A stretch of 64,000 bases of DNA from Brachypodium distachyon (Eukaryota > Streptophyta > Magnoliopsida > Poales > Poaceae): contig NC_016131.3 of NCBI RefSeq assembly GCF_000005505.3, positions 26,775,001 to 26,839,000 on the forward strand, given 5' to 3'. How positions within the stretch are numbered: position 1 is the stretch's first letter; the number at the start of each line of letters is the position of its first letter. Under the pieces are notes generated by a model. The model was not told the DNA's origin and ran no database searches. It was given only the letters and a program-made list of their open reading frames with translations. This document shows, piece after piece, positions 46,901 through 58,600 of the stretch. The translations under genes and the position numbers were made by a program.

Positions 46901-48147
46901 TACAACAGCACGGATAGGAAACCAAGTACTCCGTAGTTTGTGATATGAAGTACGTAAGATACACTCCGTAGTTTTGAATAGAGAAACTAAGATAGGTGGC
47001 ACGAAGAGGACGTGCGTACAAGTGTACACCTATTTTTCTTTTTGCCAATGGCGTAAGACAAGAGCTTCTTATTCAGAGCGGTCGGCGGGGAGCTTACGGA
47101 GCACACGGAGGTAAAACATACCGGAAACGGAAATGGCCGGTGCATTGGACGGATCAAGCGAGAAAACAGAGGCGAAAGCCACGCGCGCGTACACGGAGTA
47201 CGTGGAGACGTAGAGTGGCTTTTCCGGCTGGCCGGCAAGTCCTCGACGCCCGTGCAAAACTGGCGGTAGAATCTGTACGACAAGCCCGGCATGATTACAC
47301 GAGTAACTAGGCCCGTGTCGAGGCCATCATGTATCACGGGAGCCTCTCGCCCTGTTTGCCTCGGTATTGGAGAAGTCGGCGCGACGGTGCTCCACCCGTG
47401 CCCGACACGTAAACCAGCCGATCGATCCTTCCATCGCCACGCTACCTGCCTGCTCTGTTCACCTTGGCCGGCTCTGGCTGTCTGGTTTATTTTGTCTGAA
47501 CTCAGGCTGGCCCTCGGTTTTAGTACATGGTGCAAACGCAAGTCATGTTGATCGGAAAGCCGGTCGTTTCTGGGAACGCTGCCCTCTCTGCTCGTGAAAG
47601 TGGAGTCCCCACTCTGATAGCAGGTGATCAACTGGTAAACGACGTACGGTGAGCAGTGAGATCACGTATGGGGCGTTTGTACAGTCATTGTGTAGCGCGA
47701 ACGATACTGCGACAGAAAGATCGCGGTACGGTTTCCACGATACCAATAATTCGGAACAGTGCCTGACAGCGCCTGTATAGCGAACGGCTACAGTTTTTCA
47801 GGAATTCCAGAATACTCCCATCCCAGAGAAACAAAAAGAAATCCAGAAATTAAATCCTTCATCAGAGGAATTGTGCATCGCGAGCATCTTCTGTCGCACG
47901 ATGGGCGTGTACCATTACTCCGTAGCCGTACGGTGCAGTCTGGATCTGATCTGGGCGCCGGAGCTCGATCAGACGGCTACAGAGCTGTGCGCACAGTACA
48001 GCACCTCGTGTAAATCTATGTGTACACCAGATCCGAAATCCTGAATCCCACAGGCCACTTTGAGACTTTGGAGTCGAGGCGATCGAAGCCAGGGCAAAGC
48101 CACACACAGCCGCTCGCTGCCCACTCCCCAGACTCAGAGACCCGCTC

Positions 48148-48154
48148 TATAAAT
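48148..48154 (+). promoter_or_regulatory. TATA box of the F-box/kelch gene
   Basis: TATAAAT lies about 150 bases upstream of the ATG at 48302 and is followed by a C-rich leader. Confidence 0.6.
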
Positions 48155-48301
48155 TCGTCACCGCTCCCCTGCCTCCCTTCCCCACCTCTTCCAAAATCCC
48201 AAACCAAGCTCCCCCAAAAAATTTCCACATCGCGCACCAAATCCGACCACGAGAACTCGAGCTCCCTCGTGCGACGGCTCCGTCTCCGTCCAGGCGGCAC
48301 C

Positions 48302-49462
48302 ATGGGCTTCTCGCCGTCCGTGAGCAAGCAGCAGGTGCTGGGCACCGGCGGCGAGGAGGAGGAGGTGATGGAGCTCATCCCGGGGCTGCCGGAGGAGGTG
48401 GCGGAGAAGTGCCTCCTCCACCTGCCCTTCCTCTACCACCGCCTCTTCCGCACCGTCTCCTCCAACTGGAACCGCTTCCTCACCGACAGCACTACGCCGG
48501 GCTCCAAGCCGCCGCCCTCCCCGCCGTCCTTCTCGCTGCCCTTCCTCTTCGCCTTCGCCTTCGACCCCGCCTCCCGCCGCCTCCAGTGCCAGGCGCTCGA
48601 CCCCTACTCCCGCCGCTGGCTCCTCCTCCCGCCCGTCCCCCGCGGCGCCGCGGCGGCCGCGGCCGGGTCCTTCGCCGTGGTCGGGATCCCATCCCGCGGC
48701 GAAATCTACGTGATTGGGGGCGTCGTGGCGGAAGAAGAAGCAGGGGAGGAGAAGGCGGTGGGGAGCGTGGCCGTGTACAGCGCGGCGACGAACGGGTGGA
48801 CCGAGGCGGCGGGGATGCGGACGGCGAGAGGGTACATGGCAGCAGGGGAGGTAGGAGGGCGAGTGGTTGTCGCCGGGGAAGACGGCGAGGCGGAGGTGTT
48901 CGACCCGGAGCAAGGCATCTGGGCTCCCGCCGCGCATCGCGGCGGCGCGGCCGTGGCGAGGTACGACGCGGCGGCTGCCGGGGGGAAGCTGTACGTGACG
49001 GAAGGCTGGGCGTGGCCGTTCGAGCGCGCGCCCCGGGGCGCGGTGTACGACGCGGCGGCGGACGAGTGGAAGGAGATGGCCCGCGGGATGCGGGAAGGGT
49101 GGACGGGTTCCTGCGCGGTCTCCGGCGGCCGGATGTACATCGTGGCGGAGTACGGCGAGTGGAGGATGAAGCGGTACGACGAGGCGAGGGACGAGTGGCG
49201 GATGGTGGCCGGCGGCGGGGTGCCGCAGGAGGTGCGCCGCCCGCACGTCGTCGCCGGCGAGGACTGCCGCGGCGGCGGCGGGAGGCGGAGGATTTACGTG
49301 GTCGGCGCCGGGCTCGACGTCGCCGTCGGGACGGTCTACGGCGACCCCGGCGTCCTCGGCGGCGGCGCGGCGGAGGACGAGAGGGTGGAGTGGGAGGTGG
49401 TCAAGGGCCCCGCCGAGTTCGTCGGGCTCGCCCCCTGCAACGCCCAGGTCCTCTACGCCTGA
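48302..49462 (+). CDS. F-box/kelch-repeat protein
   Basis: An intronless gene encoding 386 residues. Proteins of this kind are substrate receptors of SCF ubiquitin ligases. The F-box lies at about residues 20-62 (ELIPGLPEEVAEKCLLHLPF, then LFRTVSSNWNRFL). It is followed by kelch-type blades, seen as GEIYVIGG, WTEAAGMRTARGYMA, GKLYVTEG, WKEMARGMREGWTGSCAV and GRMYIVAEY, and a C-terminal blade (RRIYVVGAG). The F-box resembles the AFR/At1g30090 group, but the subgroup is not certain. The frame is open upstream, but the TATA box at 48148 and an otherwise leader-like sequence support ATG 48302. The C-terminal half is rich in Gly and Ala runs from high GC. Confidence 0.9.
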   Translation: MGFSPSVSKQQVLGTGGEEEEVMELIPGLPEEVAEKCLLHLPFLYHRLFRTVSSNWNRFLTDSTTPGSKPPPSPPSFSLPFLFAFAFDPASRRLQCQALDPYSRRWLLLPPVPRGAAAAAAGSFAVVGIPSRGEIYVIGGVVAEEEAGEEKAVGSVAVYSAATNGWTEAAGMRTARGYMAAGEVGGRVVVAGEDGEAEVFDPEQGIWAPAAHRGGAAVARYDAAAAGGKLYVTEGWAWPFERAPRGAVYDAAADEWKEMARGMREGWTGSCAVSGGRMYIVAEYGEWRMKRYDEARDEWRMVAGGGVPQEVRRPHVVAGEDCRGGGGRRRIYVVGAGLDVAVGTVYGDPGVLGGGAAEDERVEWEVVKGPAEFVGLAPCNAQVLYA

Positions 49463-52400
49463 ATTCTGACCCCACCTGTCGGTGGCACTTCACGTCATCG
49501 GAGCTTTTCCCAGGGGCCCATCCGTCGGCGGTGGCACGTCCCCTCGGAGCCACCTGTCATCAGCAAGTTGACAAGCAGGCTCATTGAAGGCTCTCAGATC
49601 GCACGGGCGGCAGGCCTGCCACGCGGGCCCAATCTGTCAGCCGTCGGAGCTGCTGAGCGGCTGTCCTTTCAGGTTCACTACCCCCATGTCAGAGCAGGGC
49701 GTGCAGCAGAGCAGAGGAAGCGTGGATGTAAAACAGAAATGATTACACCTACTAGTCCAGCTGCTAGGGGCAAAAGAGACTTTTCCGACTCCATTTTTCT
49801 CCTCCTCCTCCTCTGGAGATCTTTTCACGCACGTTCATCAGCGACTTCTTATTCGTAGGCTAGCTTTTGCTTTCGGAGATGCGAGAGAGAACGGAACGGA
49901 AGGGGCGAGTGAGTTCAACTGTGAAGTGGGAGTAAAGTAAAGCGAAGCGAAGTGAGCTCGACGTCAACGGCATCGGCAAAAGAAGAAACCCCAGGGACAT
50001 TCTCGTTCCATATACTCACTCATATGGAGGATCCTTTTCGCGCAACGCGGAATACACCTAAAATTCGCTTTATTCCCGGCCCGCCCACGATGGTCACACG
50101 GAAATCGGTCTTACTCCGTATTTAGCAGCACCCCTCGACGACGATGGCTTGATCGACCTTCCCAACCGCCACAAACGACGACAGCGATCTGCGGGTGGTG
50201 TCTCTGTCGTCTTCCTCTCGCTTTCTCTTCTCCTCACCCCACGACGCATTCCAATCTAGAGTTCTTTCCCATCCCCATCCGTTTTGGGCGTAATAGCATC
50301 CTCGATCAATGTATCTCCTCCTCTCTCCTGCTGCCCTGTGGAGAATGGAAATGGTTCGCCGAGGAAAAATAATAATGAAGCACCAGCTTTTAGCGGCTAG
50401 AACGAAACCCGTTTCTTCTTCTCTACCTCTTCTAGGCCACTGCCGAGTGTGTGTACGCCCCTTTTTTTCTTCCGATTGGGGAAGGTGGCTGATCATGGCG
50501 CCGATGGAGACGTGTACGTACGTGAGCCAGATACCACACACACCTTGCTTGCTTTGTTGTGCCACTAGTGGGAGGACGGGTGATGGGAGAGGGTGGTTTG
50601 ATTGGCGGCGTGGGATGGTGGGTAGGGCCGCCCGTGCGACGATATCACGGAGCAATAAAAACCACTCGTGGCAGGCCATGTACTTCCACTAATTTTCATT
50701 TCCCCCTTTATTTAGAAACTCTGGAAATTGCATTTTTAGTTTTTTACCAACAGGCGGAGGAGCCCCCAAATGGCTACACAGATCCTCGACTGAAGAACTG
50801 TAGAGCTGTAATTGACGCCCTAATAATTTACCAGCAATTTAGCTTCAGGCGTGTCAGTGCGTGCCGCGCCCTCTGGCAGGCAGCTTGCCTGGCTGTTTGC
50901 ATACACAGTGGGTCGTGCGATCAGATCATGTCCGCACAAAACTCTCCTCGATTTCTATAGTAGGAGCTGGCTGACCTGGATCATACTGGATTCTTTCCGA
51001 AAATCTGCTACTGCAGAGAGAGCTCCGCGACGTTGAGAGAGTAGTTGTTTTCTTCAGGAAGAGTGTACTGCTCTGCTGATTAATTCTAGTTTAGTTGCGT
51101 ACTTGCGTGTCAAGTGGGAAGAAGAAGCAGCGGTGGCCTTTCCTTCCTGATGGCGACAGTGCCGCACGTGCCGCGTGGGGTAAGTCTGTCTGACACGTAT
51201 ATAGCGAGCGAATAACGACAGGTTGCTACTAGCTTGGATCGATCACTGGCTTGTGTGTTTGATTACAGAGGATAAGGTACATGTTTAGTGCTACTAATAG
51301 CGTGTGCCAATCAAGGGAGCACTACCTAAACTGATTATTTTGTTGCCAGGATAAGCTAGATTGATTGATAAACCTGTCAGTCGTCAGAGGTTCCGAGAAG
51401 TATATATCAGTTGTACAGAAACCGCTGGCATGTTTTCTTCGAGCAAAAAATAATAATCAAACCAGCCCTTTGTTTGCTTGCTGAAATTTTACTAAACCTC
51501 CCGAGTATTCCAGACAAGACAATCATAAACATAGTTAGTCTCTCTGATCCTAATTAATTGTCGAAATATTACATGTATCTACACACATTTTAGGCATAAA
51601 TACATTCATATTTAGACAAATTTAAGACAATTAAAGACAATTAATGTAAATCGGGAGAGTACTGAAATATCCTTGACTAACGTTTTGTCTATTACGGGGT
51701 ACTAGTACTATCTGGCTCGAACTTGAGTGAACTGAATCTGTCCATAAAAAGCAGGGCCGACGAGGATTACGTAATCGTGGTATACGTGACGAGGGGCCCG
51801 ATCTGACGATGCATCCAAAATTGCACAAGGAATCATTTGCAAACGTTGCATCTACGTAAGTGTCGCGCGGCCAGGCGGGGCTATACTCGACGAAGCGGCG
51901 ACACTTTAAACACATGTATGCACGTAAGTAATACGTCGTCGCTCAAAACCGTCGCCGCCCCTAGATCGATCGAGACATGACACCGCGTTCATCAGAAAAA
52001 GTTTGTGCTGCATTGCATATGCCGCGATTTTTTTTTTAGTGAAGCTTTCTGTATATGTGGTCTCTTTTGGGGGAAGTTCTCTTTTCTTTGTCTGGCGGCA
52101 GGTATTTCAAGTCGTGCCCGGTTTGGCTCGGTAGGGGGTGTTACCCGTGTAGGTAAGGTGCTTGTCTGGCCCAGATCTAAGCAAAAAATGGGCCCATATG
52201 AGCTCTTGTTTTTTTGTTGGGTGTTGCTATTTCTGGCCCAGATGTGCAGTGTAGGCACGGAGAATGAAAGTTGACTTTATAAAAAGCATCGAGCCCTCAA
52301 AGGATCACCGCACCAAAACAGCGACCATCATGAAAGATGAGAACCGTAAATTAAAAGAGTTGGACCTCAAACCACACTAACGAACACAAAAAATATGGGA

Positions 52401-52989
52401 TTATCATCTATTTCCCGCACACAAAGACTATCACAACAATGTGCCCAAATGTAAGATGAAAACCCACCAACAAAATGATTAAGACGAAAAGTGAGATTCC
52501 GATATATTTTTTCTCTAAAGAACCTAGGGTTACTTTTTAAGGCATGTTTTGATTGGCTAAGACAAGACTTTGACCAACAAAACATTTAAATCGATTGGGT
52601 GTCACATATAGTTGATGTTATTAAAATGTTCACATGAAAATGTTTATTTATAATTATGATCTTGCTCATATAAAAAACATTGATTAACGGAGTTCATACG
52701 CCACGCAAAAAAAAGGGAGGCAATACTGTTTCAAATTATTGCAGAGCTCGCTGAAATGCTGCTGTGCAGACATTTCTGTATTTTTTTTTTGAAACAGTCA
52801 ACAGATAAGAGCCCTCCAAAAAACAGCGAGAGCAGCTTTGGCTGGAGCGAACACGCGCCTCCCATCGTCCGCCGGCCGAAGAAGCACGCCGGAAGAGCAA
52901 ACAAACGAGCCAGATTCCGAAAATTCCACTCCACCACCGCGTCCCCAATCCAATCACACGGCGGACCAGCCACGCTGCACCGCAGCGCC
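49463..52989. other. Intergenic region
   Basis: No gene recognised. A Stowaway MITE lies at 51541-51659. A 185-codon minus frame at 50122-50679 has no recognisable domain. The last part (52850-52989) is likely the PGDH leader. Confidence 0.6.
51541..51659. mobile_element. Stowaway MITE
   Basis: Begins CTCTCTGATCCTAATTAATTG and ends AATCGGGAGAG before TA, about 119 bases. The interior (AATATTACATGTATCTACAC, ATACATTCATATTTAGAC) matches the 34722 copy. Confidence 0.75.
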
Positions 52990-55844
52990 ATGGCCTTGGC
53001 GACGCCGCTCCGCCACCTGCTCTCCGCGGCGGCGCAGCCCGCGGCAGCAAGCCCCCACGACCCCGCCGCCGGAACCGCCCTGACTCCGCGCGCCTTCGCT
53101 CCCCACCGCGGCGGGCGCCTACGGTCCATGGCTTCCGTGCCCCCTTCTCCGTCGGCGCCCGCGGGGCCGGCCAGGGCGAGGGTCGGGGCGGCTAGGGCGG
53201 CGGCGGCGGGGGGAAGGCCGACGGTGCTGGTGACGGAGAAGCTGGGCGCCGCGGGGCTGGAGCTGCTGCGGTCGTTCGCGAACGTGGACTGCGCTTACGA
53301 GCTCACGGCGGAGGAGCTCCGCGCCAAGGTGTCGCTGGTGGACGCGCTGGTGGTGCGCAGCGCGACGCGGGTCACGCGGGAGGTGTTCGAGGCGGCGCGC
53401 GGCCGGCTCCGGGTCGTGGGCCGGGCGGGCGTCGGCATCGACAACGTCGACCTCCAGGCCGCCACCGAGGCCGGGTGCCTCGTCGTCAACGCCCCCACCG
53501 CCAACACCGTCGCCGCCGCCGAGCACGCCATCGCGCTCCTCGCCGCCATGGCGCGCAACGTCGCGCAGGCCGACGCGTCGCTCAAGGCCGGTAAGGCCCA
53601 CGTTTCTCCGAACGAGTGGCATGCCTATGCCGCTAGGTTGTTCTCGCCGCAGCAGCACAGCTTGCAGAAATGGATGAGGCAATTTGCTCGATCACATGCA
53701 CTTTCCATCGATGCACATTGTTCACTAAGTACTGTATCCGCATGTTATCTGCTGATTTTCCGATTCCCAGGGAGTAAGTACTCCCCGGTTCTGTTCCATT
53801 GCAGAACGAAACCATGCAAGCAAATGCAGGTTGTCCCACAATAGGCATTACCAAATGTTATTTTGAAATTTCAGCATGTATATATGTTACTCGTATCTTC
53901 TAGTTCAATCAGAGAATGCTTTTTAAAATATCAACACTTGGTCATGTCTTGTGCTCTGTATCTAATAATTTCGCTGTAGCTCTATGGAATGTACGAGTAG
54001 TATGGAATAGGTTTCTGGCATATCATTTCACATTATTACAGTAAAATTCAGGAGTGAATTTGCGTAAAGTAGGTCATTGTGAGCAAGAAAAGACTTGGTG
54101 TTGGGTTCAGAACATTTAGCAACATGGCATGCTTGTGCAGAAACTTTTTACCGGTTCGAAATGCTTAAAAGCAGTGGCAAAACTCATTGAGCTGCAAGCA
54201 CTACACATGTACTAATTTAGTGTACTCATTTGCTTTGTGCATATTCAGGCAAATGGCAGCGCAGCAAATATGTTGGCGTGTCCTTGGTTGGGAAGACACT
54301 AGCTATTATGGGCTTTGGAAAGGTTGGCTCAGAAGTAGCTCGACGTGCAAAGGGACTTGGGATGGATATCATTGCTCATGACCCATATGCTCCCATTGAT
54401 AGAGCCCGGGCTATTGGTGTAGATCTTGTATCATTTGAAGAGGCCATTTCTAGTGCAGACTTCATATCGCTGCATATGCCTCTTACACCATCAACAACAA
54501 AACTTTTCAATGATGAGACTTTTGCAAAAATGACAAAAGGAGTTAGGATTATTAATGTCGCAAGGGGTGGAGTGGTTGATGAAGAAGCATTGCTGAGAGC
54601 ACTCGATAACGGGACTGTTGCACAGGTAGTAATTTGTCAAGGCCATTCATCCAGATGTTGATAGGGAATATTGCTTCCAAACAGCTGTCATAATCTGTTG
54701 ATATCATTATTCTCTGTTCAGTTTGTTATTTAGCATAAACAGTAATTCTTTTTGCTGCAAAATCAGCCCTTTTCCTGACCGCTTTGCCATATGTTCAGGC
54801 GGCGCTTGATGTCTTTTTTGAAGAGCCACCGCCGAAAGACAGTAAGTTAGTACACCATGAAAATGTCACTGTCACACCGCACCTTGGAGCTAGCACAACA
54901 GAAGCACAGGTCCGCTGTTTGTTTTGCAACAAAATCCATATCACATCTTACTAGCTTATCCTCATAACTTTGTGTGCTGCGTGTTGACAGGAAGGTGTCG
55001 CCCTTGAGATTGCGGAGGCTGTAATTGGTGCATTGAAAGGTGAACTGGCTGCTACTGCTGTTAATGCCCCAATGGTCCTTCCTGAGGTACTTCCATTACC
55101 AAGGACTAGTAATTACATTTACAGCATGATGAGCAATTCCCTTGTGTTTAAACAGTTCATCTCTCCCTACAGGTTTTATCTGAGTTAGCCCCGTATGTTG
55201 TCCTTGCTGAGAAGTTGGGTCGGCTTGCCGTGCAACTCGTGGCTGGTGGAAGTGGGATTAAGGGAGTCAAGGTCGTTTATTCATCTGCTAGGGATCCAGA
55301 TGACTTGGACACAATGATTCTTCGTGCTATGATTACCAAAGGCATCGTTGAACCCATTTCGAGTGCATTTGTTAACATTGTCAATGCGGACTATGTCGCC
55401 AGGCAGAGAGGACTTCGCATAATTGAGGAGAGAATTCTCCTTGATGGTTCACCAGAGATCCCCATAAACTCCATCCAGGTCCAGCTTTCCAATGTGGAGT
55501 CCAAGTTTGCCGGCGCACTATCCGACGACGGTGACATCAGAGTGGAGGGGAAGGTTAAGGATGGCGCCCCGCATCTCACCCTTGTCGGGCCATTCAGTGT
55601 GGATGTTAGCCTTGAGGGCAACCTAATACTGTGCCGCCAAGTCGACCAGCCGGGCATCATTGGCAAGGTGGGATCGATTCTGGGGAAGATGAATACAAAT
55701 GTGAATTTTATGAGCGTGGGAAGGATTGCTCCAGGAAAGCAGGCCATAATGGCCATTGGTGTCGACGAGGAGCCTGAGAAGGAAGCTCTCAAGTTGATTG
55801 GGGAGACACCATTGGTTCAGGAGTTTGTCTTTCTTAAACTTTAG
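52990..55844 (+). CDS. PGDH: D-3-phosphoglycerate dehydrogenase, plastid
   Basis: Catalyses NAD-dependent oxidation of 3-phosphoglycerate to 3-phosphohydroxypyruvate, the first step of the phosphorylated serine pathway in plastids. Exons 52990-53590, 54249-54625, 54799-54909, 54991-55086 and 55173-55844 join in frame to 618 residues. An Ala/Pro/Arg-rich N-terminus of about 60 residues looks like a transit peptide. Then come [34 protein letters not shown] (about residue 143), the NAD-binding GFGKVG (about residue 222), [13 protein letters not shown], and the catalytic Glu/His region ([22 protein letters not shown]). A long intervening domain precedes a C-terminal ACT domain ([20 protein letters not shown]), the site of serine regulation in some relatives. 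No defect was seen. Which of the plant isoforms this is cannot be told. Confidence 0.96.
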
Positions 55845-56322
55845 AGCAGTAGGTAGATCTCTTTTCTACATAACATAACTTGCTATATTGGCATGAGAGA
55901 TTTTCACGAGTTTAGCTAGTTTTTGTGTAGATGTAGAATGACAATTTTCAGCCAATCTGAACAAGGCCCCCGTAGATATATCTTGAGCACTATTGAGCAA
56001 AAACACAATGTCTATTCTTGTCTTGGCCCTACTGCCCTACTTCTCTGTTGATTTATTTAATGAATGCCCTTACGACTGCTGTCAACTCGTTTATTAACTT
56101 TTCTTAGCTTCAAATCTCTCCCCAAAATAAATAAATTCTGTCTTGAATTTCTGTTAAAGTACACCTGGACTTGGATACGAAGACCTATTGAGAATTTGAG
56201 ATAGATTTGGATACGTACCCTAAAACCCCCTTCTGTTTCTCCCCCACAAATTCTCAAACTCTCCGTTTGCTTCCGAGGCGATCCATCTGAATCTCCCCAA
56301 ACAAACACAACTAGAGGCGGAG

Positions 56323-57468
56323 ATGGAGCGCAAGGTGGCGCCGCCGCGGCCATCTCGGCCGTGCTCGACGACGACGATCTCCTCATCGAGATCCTCGTCC
56401 GCGTCGCCTTCCCCACCAGCCTCGTCCGCGCCGCGCTCGTCTGCAAGCGCTGGTACGGCCACGCCTCCGATCCCGCCTTCCTCCGCCGCTTCCGCGGCCT
56501 CCGCCCGCCCCGGCTCCTCGGCTTCTACATATTCACGAGGGCCCCTAAACATATACGGTTCGTGCCGCTGCCTCAGCCCCCTGAGCTCGCCGCCGTCGTT
56601 CGCCGCGGCAGCTTCGATCTGGACACCTTGGACCGCGACAGGTTCGTGGCGAGTTGCTGCAATGGCGTCCTAATCACCAGCTCCCGGCCCGGGGTGAACC
56701 ACCAGCACGCCATGAGAATGGTGCACTGCCCCCTGTACCCTCAGAGAGACATGTCCATTCTCCCACCGCTCCCGGAGACCAGCATCCATGTTCCATGACG
56801 GCTCCATATTATACTATGATCTCCACTCCCGTGCTGAGATCCTCCCATACGGTGACAGCAACGGTGACGGCCTGTCTTGCTTATATTTGGCAACAGGGCA
56901 TAAAAAGCAGCAGACTGTCTTCCATGTGTATGCGTTGCAAGACGGTGTCTGGGCCATCAGATCTTCGGCAGTAAGCGAAATCCCCAAACTTAATCTGCTA
57001 TCTCCTGATTTGCTTGGTGACGCTAAGATCTACAATGTGGCCTCTGTGGACGGCATTTATAAGCTAGTCGTGCTAGATCTTGTGTCCTCGTCTTTGGCAC
57101 TAGTTAACCTCCCAGAAGAGGTGGATCTGGGATTCATCTGGCTCCACACGATGGATGACAATGGTGTCCCCAACTGGCTCCTTGTGGATACCATTTGTTT
57201 GCATGAGATATGTGTTAAACACATGATACCAACTTGCATGTTGAAGGATGATTCTATTACGATACATCCAGTTGGGGTCAATTCTGAGATAATTTTCTTG
57301 GAGATGGGTAAGGTCCTCTACCTGTTTGATAATAAACAGAAGGTGGCAAAGAAAGTTTATGAGGTGACAACAGAGGATAGACACTTGTTTCTTGTCATTC
57401 CCTTTATGATGGTTTGGCCTCCTAAATTTCCAGTGATGAAGGAAATATGTGATCCAAAAGAATGACCC
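56323..57468 (+). pseudogene. F-box protein gene with two reading-frame breaks
   Basis: The protein text is clearly F-box family: AVLDDDDLLIEILVRVAFPT then LVRAALVCKRWYGHASDPAF, followed by a grass-type F-box-associated region ending KEICDPKE at 57465. However, the only near ATG (56323, MERKVA) is in a different frame from the F-box, which is read without an ATG from about 56340. The frame must shift again near 56780 (PETSIHV to FHDGSILYYDLHSR) to continue. The C-terminal part from 56788 is open for 225 codons and reads well (VASVDGIYKLVVLDL, EVDLGFIWLHTMDDNGVPNW). Either this is a recently broken gene or two single-base sequence errors are present. No intron fits at either break. Confidence 0.7.
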
Positions 57469-58219
57469 ACCAAGGTTTGCCCCCTTGTTGATTTTTCCAA
57501 TTTTGGCCTAGTTTCCAGCGTGCGTTATGCTAATATTTCATCTTCCTTACAATGTTTACCATGTGCATACGCTTATTTCCAATTGAAATTTTTATGTCAA
57601 AACATCCTGACAATCCATTAGTTGACGTTGTCTACATGGTTCCTGTGTGCTAGTAGTGGTAACATTAATTTATGTGTTAGTCGTCATTTGTTTCCATTCA
57701 TGTTACTATATTGGATATTTACTTTTTGTTAGTTGCTATCTTTGAGGTTTAATTTTAAACAGTGTCAATCTTTTATGTTCTGACACCTCAATAAAAGAAG
57801 AACTTAAATGCCACCCCATAATTCGATCTTTGCAACTGGGAAGGCATGTCGAAAAGTTCTGCAGCTATAGCGCATTAGTGAGGTGGTTCCGCAATTTAGA
57901 CTCTTTAGAGACCATGTCATTCTGCAAAACCAATGAGACAAGAACTTTGTTGTTTGTGGACTGGGAGTATAGGTTGTGGAAGGCAGCTGTATAGGAACGG
58001 AGTGCAGCCATCTATCGACAAAAAAGGCTTGCTGAAGGGCGTGAGGTGTTGCTGTGTTGGTTAATAATCTTGCCTATGCAGGACTGAGCAGCGTCCCTTT
58101 TGGAGGGTGAGGGGTACTGCTATTTGAAACAGGATAACCACATGAGGAGGTTGTCATTGAAGCACTTTGATGGTGAATTTCATTAGCACAGTTGTTTTGA
58201 ACCTCGAAATTTTCAATGT

Positions 58220-58600
58220 CAGGACCACCAAATTCTTTTGGTTTGCAAATGTTTTTCCTGCCAATAAGACATTTGGACCCGGTGCTGGTATAGTATCTTT
58301 TGCTGTTTAGGAAAAGGCTGTATGAATTGTGTGATAGCCCTGATCACTTTTTTCATGAGGCACAATGAGGACATGTGGTAAGTGAAAACGGAGTTGAGGG
58401 CTGAAGAGATTAGAACTAGGCGGCCGCCTTTAGAGAGCAGCTTAGCTTGCCAACTTGCTAGATACGTATGGCATCTGGAGATTAATGGTTGGAAAGCTGA
58501 CGTTAGAAGACGTGTTGGCAATAGAGGCAGTCCTAGGTATAACTGTGGGAAGTTAGATGGGGAGCAGTTCGTTGTGTTTAGTGATGGAGTTGGCCACAGA
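58220..58600 (-). pseudogene. Fragment of a LINE reverse transcriptase
   Basis: On the minus strand the frame reads YLGLPLLPTRLLTSAFQPLI, then TYLASWQAKLLSKGGRLVLI and SSALNSVFTYHMSSLCLMKK. This is the conserved segment after the reverse-transcriptase core of plant LINEs (compare YLGLPLGIRK and LASWKAPLLSKGGRLILVKS in the LINE at 30370-30500). Its sequence differs enough to come from another LINE family. No remaining core or ends are visible. Confidence 0.85.

Larger units (their letters stand above)
40171..48147. other. Gene-poor intergenic region, about 8 kb
   Basis: No complete gene was recognised. It contains two candidate MITEs (42301-42636 and about 43478-43932), a possible orphan first exon near 43261, and many CGATCGAT/GGCCGG patches. 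Longer frames at 44145-44723 and 46987-47631 (minus) have no recognisable protein content. Confidence 0.6.

Noticed and set aside
48020..48301. In-frame N-terminal extension of the F-box/kelch protein
   Set aside because: The TATA box at 48148 falls inside it and the residues resemble a translated leader. The ATG at 48302 directly precedes the F-box.
48158..49246. A 362-codon open frame on the minus strand across the F-box/kelch gene
   Set aside because: It is a GC-driven shadow of the plus-strand gene. Its text is Arg/Pro/His-rich with no domain.
50122..50679. A 185-codon minus frame in intergenic DNA
   Set aside because: No recognisable domain, mixed low-complexity text, no promoter or splice support.
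52990..53844. PGDH first-exon frame continuing past 53590
   Set aside because: The frame stays open into the intron by chance. The GTAAGG donor at 53591 and exon 2 at 54249 restore the conserved PGDH text.
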